Source: Rahnella sikkimica (GTDB taxonomy: Bacteria > Pseudomonadota > Gammaproteobacteria > Enterobacterales > Enterobacteriaceae). From it: a stretch of DNA of 64,000 nt. Made by a program: the position numbers and the translations under genes. Shown here piece by piece: positions 15,578-25,173 of the stretch. Below the pieces are notes generated by a model, which saw only the letters and a program-made list of their open reading frames with translations, was not told the origin of the DNA and made no database searches. The stretch's first letter is position 1, and the number at the start of each line of letters is the position of its first letter. Location: positions 1,116,001 to 1,180,000 of the forward strand of contig NZ_CP019062.1 in NCBI RefSeq assembly GCF_002951615.1. The letters run 5' to 3'.

Positions 15578-17203
15578 TTGCTTGCCACTTTTATTATCGG
15601 ACTTCGTGAAGGTTTAGAAGCCGCGCTTATCGTCGGAATTATTGCGGCGTTTCTCCGGAAAAATGGCAAGAGCCTGACCGCGATGTGGGTCGGCGTGGTG
15701 CTTGCCGTGGTGCTTTCTGTGGTGGTCGGCGTGGCGCTGGATCTGACCGAACGCGCGCTGCCGCAGGCGGGCCAGGAAGGGATGGAGTCGGTCATTGGCG
15801 GCGTCGCCGTCTTCTTCGTTACCGGCATGATTTTGTGGATGAACACCCACGCTCACAACATGAAGAAAGCGCTGGAAAGCGAGGCCGCGCAGGCGATCAG
15901 CCAGTCAAGTGCCTGGGCGCTGGCGAGCATGGCATTTCTGGCCGTGCTTAAAGAAGGTTTCGAAACCAGCGTCTTCCTGCTGGCCACTTTCTCGGTGGCG
16001 CAGTCGGCGGCCTGGGCTGCCGTCGGGGCAGTGATCGGCCTGCTGGTGGCGGTATTTATCGGCTGCGGGATTTATTACGGCGGCATCCGCATCAACCTCT
16101 CGCGCTTCTTCCGCTTCACCGGCCTGTTCCTGATTTTCGTCGCCGGTGGACTGATCATTACCTCACTGATGACCGCGCACGAAGCGGGCTGGCTTAACAT
16201 CGGGCAGCAGCGCGTTGCCGATTTGTCATGGCTTGTGCCGCCGGGCACGGTTCGTTCCGCGCTGATCACCGGCGTTCTCGGTATTCCTGCCGATCCGAAC
16301 CTCATCGAAACCTTCGGCTGGGTGCTCTACATCGCCATTGTCACGGTGATGATTTACTGGCCCGCAAACCGTCGTCCTGCGCCAAAAGTTACCGCCCGCG
16401 CCTTGCTGGCGTCTGCCGCCGTGATGGCGCTGGCGGCGGTTTCGCTGTTCCTGTTTTATCCCTCCTATACGCTTCAGGTGCCCGATACCGCGCCGCTGGT
16501 CGGGAATGACGCGCAAAACGCGGCAGGGCAGTTACAGCTTCAGCCGGTGGCCGGAAACGGTTATCAGCTGAGTGTAAAAACCGCCAGCGGCAGTGCCACG
16601 GCGATAAACCTGCCTGCGGATGCGTCAGCGGCGGGCAGCCAGGCCGGTGTGCCGACGGACGAATGGACGGTTAAAAGTACCTATTCGCCGCCGGACGCGC
16701 CGGGGATTCTGGATCTCGATCAGGTGGTGGCGCTTTACGGCAACCGCGTACCCATCGGGCTGGATCCGGCGCAGCATCCGGGACCGTATCAGGCGGCGTG
16801 GACAATTCACTGCACCGTTCAGGTTTCCGTGGCGCAGGGCGTATTGCTGGCGGCCAGCGGACAGGCCGACGAAGTGATCACGCTTTCGGGCAGCGGCCTG
16901 CAATCCCCGCGCACCGTCACGGCGCGTCATCCGACGGCGGCGGCGTCTGACTGCAACTGGCAGACGAGCGTTGCATACCAGCAGAACGTCTCGAACGCGC
17001 TGCAACAGAGGCAAATTTATCAGGATTCTTACCGTTTTTGGGCGTACATGTTGCCAGCACTGCTGGCGGCGCTGGCCCTTATTTTTGTCATCTCTGCACT
17101 ACGGGTTCTCTTGAAGCTCCGCAATGTACGGCTTTCTGTTTCGGCTAAAGACGGCCTGTCATTCGGTTCCCCATTACACACTGGCTTGCCAAAAAATAAA
17201 TAA
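15578..17203 (+). CDS. efeU: Ferrous iron permease EfeU (FTR1 family, long form)
   Basis: 541 residues, about twice E. coli EfeU. The N-terminal half is the FTR1 permease, with LREGLEAALIVG and LKEGFETSVFLLA (the two E-x-x-E iron motifs) and about seven helices to residue 295. The C-terminal extension (about 300-500) is predicted periplasmic, with a last membrane helix near 490-510 and a basic tail. GGAG at 15566-15569 fits a TTG start at 15578 with 8-nt spacing; GTG at 15569 is possible but overlaps that site. First gene of efeUOB. It imports Fe2+ oxidised and delivered by EfeO/EfeB across the inner membrane. Confidence 0.92.
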   Translation: MLATFIIGLREGLEAALIVGIIAAFLRKNGKSLTAMWVGVVLAVVLSVVVGVALDLTERALPQAGQEGMESVIGGVAVFFVTGMILWMNTHAHNMKKALESEAAQAISQSSAWALASMAFLAVLKEGFETSVFLLATFSVAQSAAWAAVGAVIGLLVAVFIGCGIYYGGIRINLSRFFRFTGLFLIFVAGGLIITSLMTAHEAGWLNIGQQRVADLSWLVPPGTVRSALITGVLGIPADPNLIETFGWVLYIAIVTVMIYWPANRRPAPKVTARALLASAAVMALAAVSLFLFYPSYTLQVPDTAPLVGNDAQNAAGQLQLQPVAGNGYQLSVKTASGSATAINLPADASAAGSQAGVPTDEWTVKSTYSPPDAPGILDLDQVVALYGNRVPIGLDPAQHPGPYQAAWTIHCTVQVSVAQGVLLAASGQADEVITLSGSGLQSPRTVTARHPTAAASDCNWQTSVAYQQNVSNALQQRQIYQDSYRFWAYMLPALLAALALIFVISALRVLLKLRNVRLSVSAKDGLSFGSPLHTGLPKNK

Positions 17204-17217
17204 AGGATAGGAAACTT

Positions 17218-18444
17218 ATGCGCGTTAAGACGTTTAAGAAAAAAGAATCTCTGATCACGGCCGCAGGACTGACGGCGTTGCTGATGTTCTCCGTGGAAGC
17301 GCCTGCCAATGCGGCATCCGTGGCTCCGGTGAAAAACGGCGTTTCTGAAGTGAATATCACCATGACCAGTGCGGCAGACGGCACCTGCGTGGTCGATCAC
17401 GATTCCGCAAAAGCCGGTCCGGTGACCTTTAACGTGGTGAACAAAACCGCGACGTCGATTACCGAATTAGAGCTTTTGAGCAACAACCGTATTCTGGGCG
17501 AAAAAGAGAACCTCGCGCCGGGGCTGCCTGCGGTGAAATTCACCCTGACGCTCGACGGCGGGAAATACCAAATCTATTGTCCGGGCGCAAAACGTGAACT
17601 GATCGACTTCACCGTGACCGGCAAAAGTGCCGCGCAACCAGAGGGCAGCACCGCCACTATCCTGGCGCAGGGCACCAAAGATTACGCCACCTATGTGAAT
17701 GGCGTGGTGGACGCGATGGTCGTGGCCGTTAACCGCCTCAAAACCGATATCGATGCCGGTGATTTGGCGGCAGCCAAAGCCGATTACGCCAAAGCGCGTC
17801 CGTTCTACGAACGTATCGAATCCGACGTGAACGGCTTTATTTTGCCGGGCTTCAAGGCGACCGATAACGCCGGAAATCTGGATTACCTGATCGACATGCG
17901 TGCGTCCAATCTGGATCCGAAAGCGGGCTGGCACGGTTTCCACGCCCTCGAGCGTGACCTGTTCGGTCAGGGTAAAATCACCGCTGAGACTAAACAAACG
18001 GCCACTGAATTGCAGCAGAACGTGGTGCGTCTGGACGCACTGACCAAAGCGCTGACTTACAAACCGGAAGATCTGGCTAACGGCGCAGCCGACCTGCTGG
18101 AAGAAGTGCAAAACACCAAAATCAACGGGGAAGAAGAGGCATTCAGCCACTTCGATCTGGTGGATTTCGCCGGTAACGTCGAAGGTGCTCAGCAGGCATT
18201 TGCTTACCTGCAACCGGGTCTGGAAAAAATTGATCCAGAGCTGACTAAGCAGGTTGCCGCACAGTTCGCTGCCGTTCACGACATGCTGGAAACCTACCGC
18301 GACTCAAAAGTGCCGGGCGGATATAAATACTACACCGCTGAACTGAAAGCGTCTGATGCCGCCAAACTGAGCCGCACGATTCAGGCGTTGCAGGAACCGC
18401 TGTCAAAAATCGCCGAGAAAGTGGCGGCGAATAAAGGAGCCTGA
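17218..18444 (+). CDS. efeO: Periplasmic iron-binding protein EfeO
   Basis: 408 residues. A signal peptide cleaved after ANAAS precedes a cupredoxin-like domain (about 35-145, with one conserved Cys in YCPGAK) and a C-terminal imelysin-like M75 helical domain. That domain holds the HGFHALE (HxxxE) metal motif and GEEEAFSHFDLVDF. This is the full E. coli EfeO architecture. It binds iron in the periplasm and hands it to EfeU. The gap to efeU is 14 nt and to efeB 3 nt, so one transcript is likely. Confidence 0.95.
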   Translation: MRVKTFKKKESLITAAGLTALLMFSVEAPANAASVAPVKNGVSEVNITMTSAADGTCVVDHDSAKAGPVTFNVVNKTATSITELELLSNNRILGEKENLAPGLPAVKFTLTLDGGKYQIYCPGAKRELIDFTVTGKSAAQPEGSTATILAQGTKDYATYVNGVVDAMVVAVNRLKTDIDAGDLAAAKADYAKARPFYERIESDVNGFILPGFKATDNAGNLDYLIDMRASNLDPKAGWHGFHALERDLFGQGKITAETKQTATELQQNVVRLDALTKALTYKPEDLANGAADLLEEVQNTKINGEEEAFSHFDLVDFAGNVEGAQQAFAYLQPGLEKIDPELTKQVAAQFAAVHDMLETYRDSKVPGGYKYYTAELKASDAAKLSRTIQALQEPLSKIAEKVAANKGA

Positions 18445-18447
18445 TGA

Positions 18448-19722
18448 ATGAGCGACAAACTCAGTCCGGCCAGGGAGGCCGGTAAGTTTTCCCGTCGTGA
18501 ATTGCTCAAAGGCGCCGTGGCAGGTGCCAGTGCCCTGGCTATTCCGGCGGTCAGCTATGCGCACGGACAGGCCACGGCCGCCCGCAACCCGGAAGATACC
18601 ATTGACCTTTCCCGCCAGTATGCTTTTTACGGTCACGAAGGACAGGCGGGGATCAGCACGCCGCCGCAGCGCCATATCATGTACATGACGTTTGATCTGA
18701 CGACCTCCACGCGGCAGGACTTGCAGATTCTGCTGGCGCGCTGGTCGTCGGCAATTGCGCAGCTGATGAAAGGCGGCACCATCGGGCAAGTTGAACCTGC
18801 ACGTGACAGCGGCGTCGGGATGGATACCGGTGAAGCGATGGATCTCGGCCCGGCGTCGCTGACGGTCACCGTCGGTCTGGGGCCACGCGTCTTTACGGAC
18901 ACATTCGGGCTGGCGCAGCACAAACCGGCGCTGATGCGTAACCTGATGCCGTTGCCCAGTGACGACATGCAGCCGGAACTGACCGGCGGCGATTTGTCAT
19001 TGCAGGCCTGTGCGGACGATCCTCAGGTGGCGTATCACGCCATCCGCGATCTGGCGCGTATCGCCAAAAGCACCGGCGCAGCGCAGACCCGCTGGACGGT
19101 GATGGGCTTTGGCCGTGCGTCCGCCGGAAAAGGGCAGTCCACGCCGCGCAATCTGTTTGGCTTCAAGGACGGCACGCGCAACATCACCGGGAAAGCGGAT
19201 TTCGACAAATATGTCTGGATCAAAGACGGTGGCCCCGCGTGGCAGCAAAACGGCAGTTATCAGGTGGTGCGTAAAATTAAAATCCACATTGAAAGCTGGG
19301 ACACCGACCGCGTCAGTGACCAGAACAATGTGTTCGGACGCCACAAAGTGTCCGGCGCGCCGTTAACCGGCACAAAGGAATTTGATACGCCGGATTTTAA
19401 GAAGAAGGATGCTGACGGAAACCTGATTATTCCTGCGACCGCGCACATCAGTCTGGCGTCGCATGAAAACAATCAGGGAGTTAAGATTTTACGCCGCTCT
19501 TACAACTACACGGACGGTCTGAATAACATGGCGCAGCTGGATGCCGGTTTATTATTTATCAGTTATCAGAAAGACCCCGCACAGTTTGAAGCGCTGCAAA
19601 CCCGCCTGGGTTCGTCCGATGCGCTGAACGAATACATTTCCCACATCGGGTCGGGGATATTCTTTGTGCCGCCTGCGCCAAAAGAAGGGTCGTATATCGG
19701 CGCGGAAATGTTCGAATCCTGA
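18448..19722 (+). CDS. efeB: Tat-exported deferrochelatase/peroxidase EfeB
   Basis: 424 residues. The twin-arginine signal FSRRELLKG has Arg16-Arg17 and is followed by a hydrophobic core. A DyP-type haem peroxidase fold follows, with FGFKDGTRN (catalytic Asp241), HISLASHENNQG and ILRRSYNYTDG. EfeB is exported folded with haem and oxidises or extracts iron for EfeUO. RBS AGGAG at 18435-18439 sets the ATG at 18448. Last gene of efeUOB, followed by a long inverted repeat. Confidence 0.95.
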   Translation: MSDKLSPAREAGKFSRRELLKGAVAGASALAIPAVSYAHGQATAARNPEDTIDLSRQYAFYGHEGQAGISTPPQRHIMYMTFDLTTSTRQDLQILLARWSSAIAQLMKGGTIGQVEPARDSGVGMDTGEAMDLGPASLTVTVGLGPRVFTDTFGLAQHKPALMRNLMPLPSDDMQPELTGGDLSLQACADDPQVAYHAIRDLARIAKSTGAAQTRWTVMGFGRASAGKGQSTPRNLFGFKDGTRNITGKADFDKYVWIKDGGPAWQQNGSYQVVRKIKIHIESWDTDRVSDQNNVFGRHKVSGAPLTGTKEFDTPDFKKKDADGNLIIPATAHISLASHENNQGVKILRRSYNYTDGLNNMAQLDAGLLFISYQKDPAQFEALQTRLGSSDALNEYISHIGSGIFFVPPAPKEGSYIGAEMFES

Positions 19723-19740
19723 TTGCCACAGCAGAGATCA

Positions 19741-19787
19741 GGTCAGTAAAACAAAGCCAGCAAACATCGTTTTGCTGGCTACTGACC
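19741..19787. terminator. Long stem between convergent efeB and LysR genes
   Basis: Outer arms GGTCAGTA/TACTGACC and inner arms GCCAGCAAA/TTTGCTGGC build one extended hairpin. It overlaps the last codons of the convergent LysR gene and probably ends both transcripts. Confidence 0.75.
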
Positions 19788-20687
19788 GCTGACTTTTTGC
19801 GGAAAAGTTTCCACCAGCCAGTCGATAAACACGCGCAGGCGATGAGGAACGTGGCGGTTTTGCGGATAGACCACATGGAACGGATAGGGCGCTGGCCGCC
19901 ACTCTGTCAGGATTTCCACCAGTGCTCCGCGTTGCAGCGCCTCGCAAATGGAATAGCTGAACGTCTGGATAATCCCCAGACCGGCCATTCCGGCCGCCAG
20001 ATGGGCGTTGCTTTCATTCACGCCAATACGGTGATCGACCTTAATTTCCGTTTTCCCGCCATCTCGTTCAAAACGAAACGGAAAAGCCCGGCCATTCTGC
20101 GGTGAAAGATAACTCACCAGCCGGTGGCCATTTTTCAGTTCATCGGGATACGCCGGTGTGCCGAAGGCTTTCAGATAAGCCGGTGTCGCGCAGGTGATAA
20201 GCGTCGCATGGCCGATATAGCGGGCAATCAGCGAAGAGTTGTCCAGCGGCCCGCCGCGTATCACGCAGTCCACATTGTCACTGATGAGATCCACAGGACG
20301 GTCAGAAACGCCCAGATCCAGACGGATTTCGGGATAACGCGCCATAAAATCAGCCAGTGCCGGGATCAGCACATCGCGCGCCGTCGAGCCGCCGACGTCA
20401 ATGCGCAATAGCCCGCGTGGCTTGCTGCGCACGGCGTTAAACGACGTATCGACATCTTCCAGATCACGCAGAATACGCGCCGTTTTTTCATAATATTCGT
20501 TGCCTTCCGGCGTCACCGTCACGCGCCGCGTGGTGCGCTGTAACAACCGCACGCCAAGATGCGCTTCCAGTTCCTGCACCGTTTTGCTCAGCGTCGCATT
20601 GGGCATATCCAGGGAATCCGCCGCGCGGGTGAAATTCCCCGCTTCAACCACCCGGGCAAATGCCCGTATTGCCGTTAACTGATCCAC
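19779..20687 (-). CDS. LysR-family regulator (divergent from the SDR gene)
   Basis: 302 residues. The N-terminus MDQLTAIRAFARVVEAGNFT, SKTVQELEAHLG and QRTTRRVTVTPEG form the standard LysR winged helix. A CrgA-group effector domain with AAGMAGLGIIQTF follows. It is divergent from the short-chain dehydrogenase at 20870 with a 182-nt gap, so that gene is the likely target. The gap holds TACATGTA at 20723-20730, which could be part of an operator. The effector is unknown. Confidence 0.9.
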   Translation of the reverse strand: MDQLTAIRAFARVVEAGNFTRAADSLDMPNATLSKTVQELEAHLGVRLLQRTTRRVTVTPEGNEYYEKTARILRDLEDVDTSFNAVRSKPRGLLRIDVGGSTARDVLIPALADFMARYPEIRLDLGVSDRPVDLISDNVDCVIRGGPLDNSSLIARYIGHATLITCATPAYLKAFGTPAYPDELKNGHRLVSYLSPQNGRAFPFRFERDGGKTEIKVDHRIGVNESNAHLAAGMAGLGIIQTFSYSICEALQRGALVEILTEWRPAPYPFHVVYPQNRHVPHRLRVFIDWLVETFPQKVSGQ

Positions 20688-20869
20688 TCGCTTTTCCCGC
20701 CAGTTTTCTGATGCTTTGATTATACATGTACAGGAATAGTCATTTTCATTTTTCGCTATTTTTCAATAAACCGTCTGGCGCTAAATTATCCCCATGCCTG
20801 AGGCGGCGGACAACGGTCACAAACCTCCGGCAACCTGACTTAACCTAATCTGACTTTGAGGTATAAAAA

Positions 20870-21619
20870 ATGACAACTCCACTGAGTGGTAAAATCGCAC
20901 TGGTCACCGGCGGGACAAGCGGCATCGGTTTGGGAACAGCGAAAGAGCTGGCAGAACAGGGCGCGCAGGTCTTTATCACCGGACGCCGTCAGGCAGAACT
21001 GGACGCAGCCGTCGCTGAAATCGGCGCTGCGGCAACGGGTATCCGCGCTGACGCTTCCGTTCTGGCCGACCTTGATGCGGTTTATGCACAAATCGCCAAA
21101 GCGGCAGGGCGTCTGGATATTCTGTTCGCCAATGCCGGTGGCGGCGACATGCAACCGCTGGGCGGCATCACTGAAGAACACTTCGACCGTATTTTCGGCA
21201 CCAACGTCCGTGGCGTATTGTTCACGGTTCAGAAAGCCTTACCGCTGCTGACCGATGGCGCATCAATCATTCTGACCGGCTCCACCACTTCGGTATTAGG
21301 TACGGCGAGTTTCAGCGTGTACAGCGCCAGTAAGGCCGCCGTCCGAAACTTTGCCCGCTCCTGGGCGCTGGATCTGAAAGACCGCAGCATCCGCGTCAAC
21401 GTCGTCAGCCCCGGCCCGATCCGCACACCGGGCTTAGGCGACCTGGTCCCGGAAGAACACCGTCAGGGCCTGTTCGATGCGCTGGCCGCACAAGTCCCGT
21501 TAGGCCGTCTGGGTGAACCGAAAGAAATCGGCAAAACCGTCGCATTCCTGGCCTCTGATGCCGCCAGCTTCATCAACGGCGTCGAACTCTTCGTCGACGG
21601 CGGAATGGCGCAGGTCTGA
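20870..21619 (+). CDS. Short-chain dehydrogenase/reductase (SDR)
   Basis: 249 residues, classical SDR length. [10 protein letters not shown] is the nucleotide loop, NAGGGD the structural motif, and the Ser...YSASK triad is visible (STTSVLG then VYSASKAA). The C-terminal [11 protein letters not shown] is typical. The arginine at GRR after the second strand suggests NADP(H). The substrate cannot be predicted. The divergent LysR gene is the likely regulator. Confidence 0.92.
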   Translation: MTTPLSGKIALVTGGTSGIGLGTAKELAEQGAQVFITGRRQAELDAAVAEIGAAATGIRADASVLADLDAVYAQIAKAAGRLDILFANAGGGDMQPLGGITEEHFDRIFGTNVRGVLFTVQKALPLLTDGASIILTGSTTSVLGTASFSVYSASKAAVRNFARSWALDLKDRSIRVNVVSPGPIRTPGLGDLVPEEHRQGLFDALAAQVPLGRLGEPKEIGKTVAFLASDAASFINGVELFVDGGMAQV

Positions 21620-21642
21620 GTATTAAAATAAAAGTGAAAATG

Positions 21643-21670
21643 AACCGGCGGGGTACTGCCGGTTTATTTG
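21643..21670 (+). terminator. Terminator after the SDR gene
   Basis: AACCGGC (21643-21649) pairs with GCCGGTT (21658-21664) and is followed by a T-rich stretch. It lies 23 nt after the stop codon. Confidence 0.75.
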
Positions 21671-21916
21671 TGTTTTTCATTATTTAAAAATAAATCAATC
21701 ATGTATTTAATTGTCTCTAATATACTTTGTTTTGTGATGATTTATGTCGCACGTTAGCCGGTCGTATTGATATGCAACTCAGGACAGGCAATGGTAGAAA
21801 GTCTGAACTAAAGTTATCTAAAATTTTACCGATAACAGTCAGAGCTATAGGCGGTAAATAGCATGTTATTTTAATAATAAATTATTCTGGATAACATTTA
21901 GCGAGGATGAGTGATT

Positions 21917-22321
21917 ATGAATAAAAATTTTAGAATGATAATGTTCACTACGTTTTTTGGGTTGGCTTCATTACCAGTAAAAGCTAATGATTCTAGTGTC
22001 TTGGGCAAAGCTTGTAAGGCTGCTGTAGCTTCTGTATTTGGCCGAGATCATAAGTCAATGAAACTCGACAAAATAGAAGGTGACGTAGCATTCGTACATT
22101 ATATTAGGTCGAGTGACCATTCTCTATGGGCTGTGAAATGTAAATTGGATGGAGACCGTGTCATATGGGCATCAAATAATCCGGATGATTCTAAACGATG
22201 GAGAACTGATCCACTTGATGATGTAGTAAAATATTCGATAGAAGACACGATGCTTACTATTACTCAAGAATACACCGATGGTTCAAGCTCAAACGATGAA
22301 TATAAATTATCTGGTTTATAA
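21917..22321 (+). CDS. Small secreted protein of unknown function
   Basis: 134 residues. MNKNFRMIMFTTFFGLASLPVKA is a good signal peptide with cleavage after the last Ala. The mature part has two cysteines (GKACKAA, VKCKLDG) that could form a disulfide, and a beta-rich pattern ending DGSSSNDEYKLSGL. GAGG at 21903-21906 favours the ATG at 21917 over GTG at 21911. Base composition is clearly AT-richer than its neighbours and the gene opens a foreign-looking islet. I do not recognise the family. A toxin-neutralising role is only a guess from the hcp remnant nearby. Confidence 0.65.
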   Translation: MNKNFRMIMFTTFFGLASLPVKANDSSVLGKACKAAVASVFGRDHKSMKLDKIEGDVAFVHYIRSSDHSLWAVKCKLDGDRVIWASNNPDDSKRWRTDPLDDVVKYSIEDTMLTITQEYTDGSSSNDEYKLSGL

Positions 22322-22354
22322 CTAAAAAATTACATCAGCACAGGCTCAGACTAA

Positions 22355-22462
22355 AATTATCAGGTACAGATAGAGTTAAAAAAGGGCCAGTTCATTGCAC
22401 TCATCTTTACAAACGATCGCACTGTTCGTCGATGGCGCAATGACACTGGCCAGATAGTCTAA
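22355..22462 (+). pseudogene. Short orphan coding remnant in the AT-rich islet
   Basis: An open frame with no start codon reads NYQVQIELKKGQFIALIFTN and then DRTVRRWRNDTGQIV before a TAA. The amphipathic, codon-like pattern suggests the tail of a lost gene. I do not recognise it. The tail of a former effector is one option, given the hcp remnant 280 nt downstream. Confidence 0.35.
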
Positions 22463-22741
22463 ATGAGGTGGTGATATTCTGCAGGTTTATTGAGATTATG
22501 ATCTAATTTATTATAGTGTCAGGATGTTGTATTTTTTCAAATCCGGAAAATCTATACCAACTTAATCATTAAACTTAAAATAATATCTAACTCGATCCGG
22601 TAACTATTCCTAATTAAATGCTTCCTACCTAGTGATTATAGCTCTGCTGTATTGTTTTCATTATTTACATTGATATAAAGCATTTGTTTGGTATGTCCCA
22701 ATAAGATATAACCTCTAAAATCCACTGGGGGTTATAATAGG

Positions 22742-22915
22742 TAATCAAACGTGTACGGCGTTAACCGGAGAAAAACAAGATATTATCTCTCTGAGATTTG
22801 AACTCTGCGCCTCACTTGAAGACAAATGTCAGACAGTACATTGCGGTCAAGTACGGCTGTTTTACATTCATGTCGCAGTATCGAGCCCAAAACGTCTGCC
22901 ACTGAACTCTGTCAG
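22742..22915 (+). pseudogene. Heavily decayed hcp 5' remnant (T6SS)
   Basis: The DNA aligns along its length with the hcp fragment at 49797-49970: taatcaaa, ccggagaaaaacaag, gtcagacagtacattg and caaaacgtctgccac each match. The upstream 60 nt (agcatttgtttggtat, ataacctct) also match. The start codon and frame are lost and stops intervene. Hcp forms the tube of type VI secretion. Here only the relic remains, just before the small membrane protein at 22989. Confidence 0.65.
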
Positions 22916-22988
22916 TTATCAATAGTTCGATAAATCGTTACTGTTACTTTATGTTAATATTTTTATAACTAATGCAAGGATTGCGGTA

Positions 22989-23417
22989 ATGTTGAGTGCG
23001 ATAAGGTTTTTTCTGAAGTCCATACTTGCGATAATTATTCTGATCGTTATTTCAGTGATTCTTTTTATCTTTTTCTTATATTTCATGCTCATCTATACGC
23101 TGGACGGCAAGGTTTACAAGAGATCAAATGTCTTTGATTATTATCTTTTAACCCCAAAGCTATTCAGGGATGCCCCCGATATCTCTAAGAATATTTTGTA
23201 CTACACACGGGCTGACGATAATTATGGCTTTACACAAGAACGGGTCACATGGGAAAACGTGGGGGACATCATGGTAGCGAAGAAAAAGGTTGAAAATTTT
23301 CTGTCAGAAAATGGTATCAAAAACGGAGAACTAAACAGCATGGGAGAAACATATTCAATTGTTCTGGATGGTGATGATATCACCCTGGTGTTGATCACTT
23401 GCACCCGATACTGTTGA
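22989..23417 (+). CDS. Single-pass membrane protein, paralogue of the 50024-50476 product; candidate orphan immunity protein
   Basis: 142 residues. One N-terminal membrane helix (about 10-37) is very hydrophobic. The soluble part carries TPKLFRDAPD, YYTRADDNYGFTQE and TWENVGD, which match TPDLFMDPPV, YYSRGDDNYGFFQN and TWNDIED in the 50024 protein. Both genes follow an hcp remnant. RBS AAGGA lies upstream of the ATG. AT-rich. Immunity proteins encoded after Hcp-fused or Hcp-linked toxins often look like this, but no toxin is left here. Function is inferred, not shown. Confidence 0.7.
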   Translation: MLSAIRFFLKSILAIIILIVISVILFIFFLYFMLIYTLDGKVYKRSNVFDYYLLTPKLFRDAPDISKNILYYTRADDNYGFTQERVTWENVGDIMVAKKKVENFLSENGIKNGELNSMGETYSIVLDGDDITLVLITCTRYC

Positions 23418-23544
23418 GTCAGATCTTTCCCAAACAAACCGGCATAACCCCGCACAAAACCATCTAACCCGCTGTCTGCATTCCGGTTGTCACCAAAAGA
23501 TATACGATATATTCTCTAAGTTCATTTATTCGCCGGATTTGCCC

Positions 23545-25173
23545 ATGACGAACGCCAGACCGCTTCTTGATGTCCGCTCTCTTGCCATTCATACCGCCGC
23601 CGGTTTGCCGCTGGTGAAACCGGTTTCGTTGCAGGTGAACCGCCGTGAAATTGTGGCGCTGGTCGGTGAGTCCGGTTCGGGGAAAACCCTGAGCTCGCTG
23701 GCGCTGATGGGGCTGTTGCCGCCCGGCGTGAATATGACCGGCGGTGAAATCTGGCTCGATGATCAGAGGATTGCCAGCCCGCACACGCCTTTCGACACGC
23801 CGGTGCGCGGGAAACGGCTGGCGATGATTTTTCAGGAACCGATGACCAGCATGAATCCGGTGCTGAAAGTCGGGGAGCAGATTGCCGAAGTGATGGTGCG
23901 TCATCAGCAACTGAGCTGGAAACAGGCACATCGCGAAGCCATTGCGTTGCTGGCTCGCGTCGGGATTGTGAACCCGGAACAACGGGCGAAGCAGTATATC
24001 CATCAGCTTTCCGGCGGGATGCGGCAGCGGGTGATGATCGCCAGCGCCATCTGTTGTAAACCGGCGTTGCTGATTGCCGATGAGCCGACGACGGCGCTCG
24101 ACGTCACCATTCAGGCACAAATTCTGACGCTGTTGCAGGAACTGCAACAGGAAATGGACATGGGGATTTTGCTGATTACCCATGACCTGAGCGTGGTGGC
24201 GCGTTACGCCGACCGGGCTTACGTCATGCATCAGGGAAATCTGGTCGAGCAGGGGCCGGTGGCGCAACTGCTGACCCATCCGCAGGAGCCGTATACCCGC
24301 AAACTGATTGGCGCGTCGCAGCCGGAACCGCGTGAAAAGACCGCTGAAATCAGTTTCGATGCGCCGCTGGTGCGGTTGCGCGGGCTGACCAAAAGCTATC
24401 CGCAGGCGCAGCGTCTGCCTTTTGTTCCGGCGAAACGACAGACGGTGCTTTTCCCGACCACGCTGGATATCCGCCGGGGTGAAATTCTCGGGCTGATTGG
24501 CGAATCCGGTTCCGGCAAAACCACGCTCGGGCGCGCCATTATTGGCCTGACGGACACCGACAGTGGCGATATCGAATTTGACGGCGTCTCGCTGACACTG
24601 GCCAGCCAGGGAACGCGGCAGAAAATGCGCCGCCGTGCGCAGATTATTTTTCAGGATCCTTACGCCAGCCTGAATCCGAAAATTCCTATCGGCGAACAGA
24701 TTGCCGAACCGCTGCGCGTGTATAAATTGCGGCCTGCTGCGCTGATTCAGGCGCGTGTGGAAGAATTACTCAAACTCGTCGGGCTGGAAGCGCATCACGC
24801 CAGCCGTCTGCCCGGCGCGTTTTCAGGCGGTCAGCGTCAGCGAGTGGCCATCGCCCGCGCACTGGCGCTGGAGCCTGAATTGCTGGTGGCAGATGAAGCG
24901 GTGTCGGCGCTGGATCTTTCCGTTCGCGGGCAGATTCTGGCGCTGCTGGATCAGTTGCGACAACAACTCGGCCTGACCGTGCTGTTTATCAGTCACGATC
25001 TGGCGGCGGTAAAACAGGTGTGCGACCGCGTGGTGGTGCTGTATCACGGTAAAATCGTGGAAACCGGCGAAACGGCGCGGGTTCTGCGTGCGCCGCAACA
25101 TCCTTATACGCAAACTTTACTGGCCGCCGCGCCCGATATCACGCGGGCGCTGCAACTGCGTCAGGCGGGTTAA
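23545..25173 (+). CDS. Dipeptide/oligopeptide-type ABC transporter, fused double ATPase
   Basis: 542 residues carrying two complete ABC domains (a DppD-DppF fusion, as in YejF/GsiA). First half: GESGSGKT Walker [10 protein letters not shown] signature, [11 protein letters not shown]alker B. Second half: [35 protein letters not shown] at 23545 is preferred over a TTG two codons upstream. It lies tail-to-tail with the minus-strand operon 25170-32719, whose permease and binding protein genes lack an ATPase, so it is the probable energy unit of that importer from its own promoter. Confidence 0.9.
   Translation: MTNARPLLDVRSLAIHTAAGLPLVKPVSLQVNRREIVALVGESGSGKTLSSLALMGLLPPGVNMTGGEIWLDDQRIASPHTPFDTPVRGKRLAMIFQEPMTSMNPVLKVGEQIAEVMVRHQQLSWKQAHREAIALLARVGIVNPEQRAKQYIHQLSGGMRQRVMIASAICCKPALLIADEPTTALDVTIQAQILTLLQELQQEMDMGILLITHDLSVVARYADRAYVMHQGNLVEQGPVAQLLTHPQEPYTRKLIGASQPEPREKTAEISFDAPLVRLRGLTKSYPQAQRLPFVPAKRQTVLFPTTLDIRRGEILGLIGESGSGKTTLGRAIIGLTDTDSGDIEFDGVSLTLASQGTRQKMRRRAQIIFQDPYASLNPKIPIGEQIAEPLRVYKLRPAALIQARVEELLKLVGLEAHHASRLPGAFSGGQRQRVAIARALALEPELLVADEAVSALDLSVRGQILALLDQLRQQLGLTVLFISHDLAAVKQVCDRVVVLYHGKIVETGETARVLRAPQHPYTQTLLAAAPDITRALQLRQAG

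Noticed and set aside
20723..20730. TACATGTA as a LysR operator
   Set aside because: Only 8 bp, without the T-N11-A layout being clear; too weak to list as a site.
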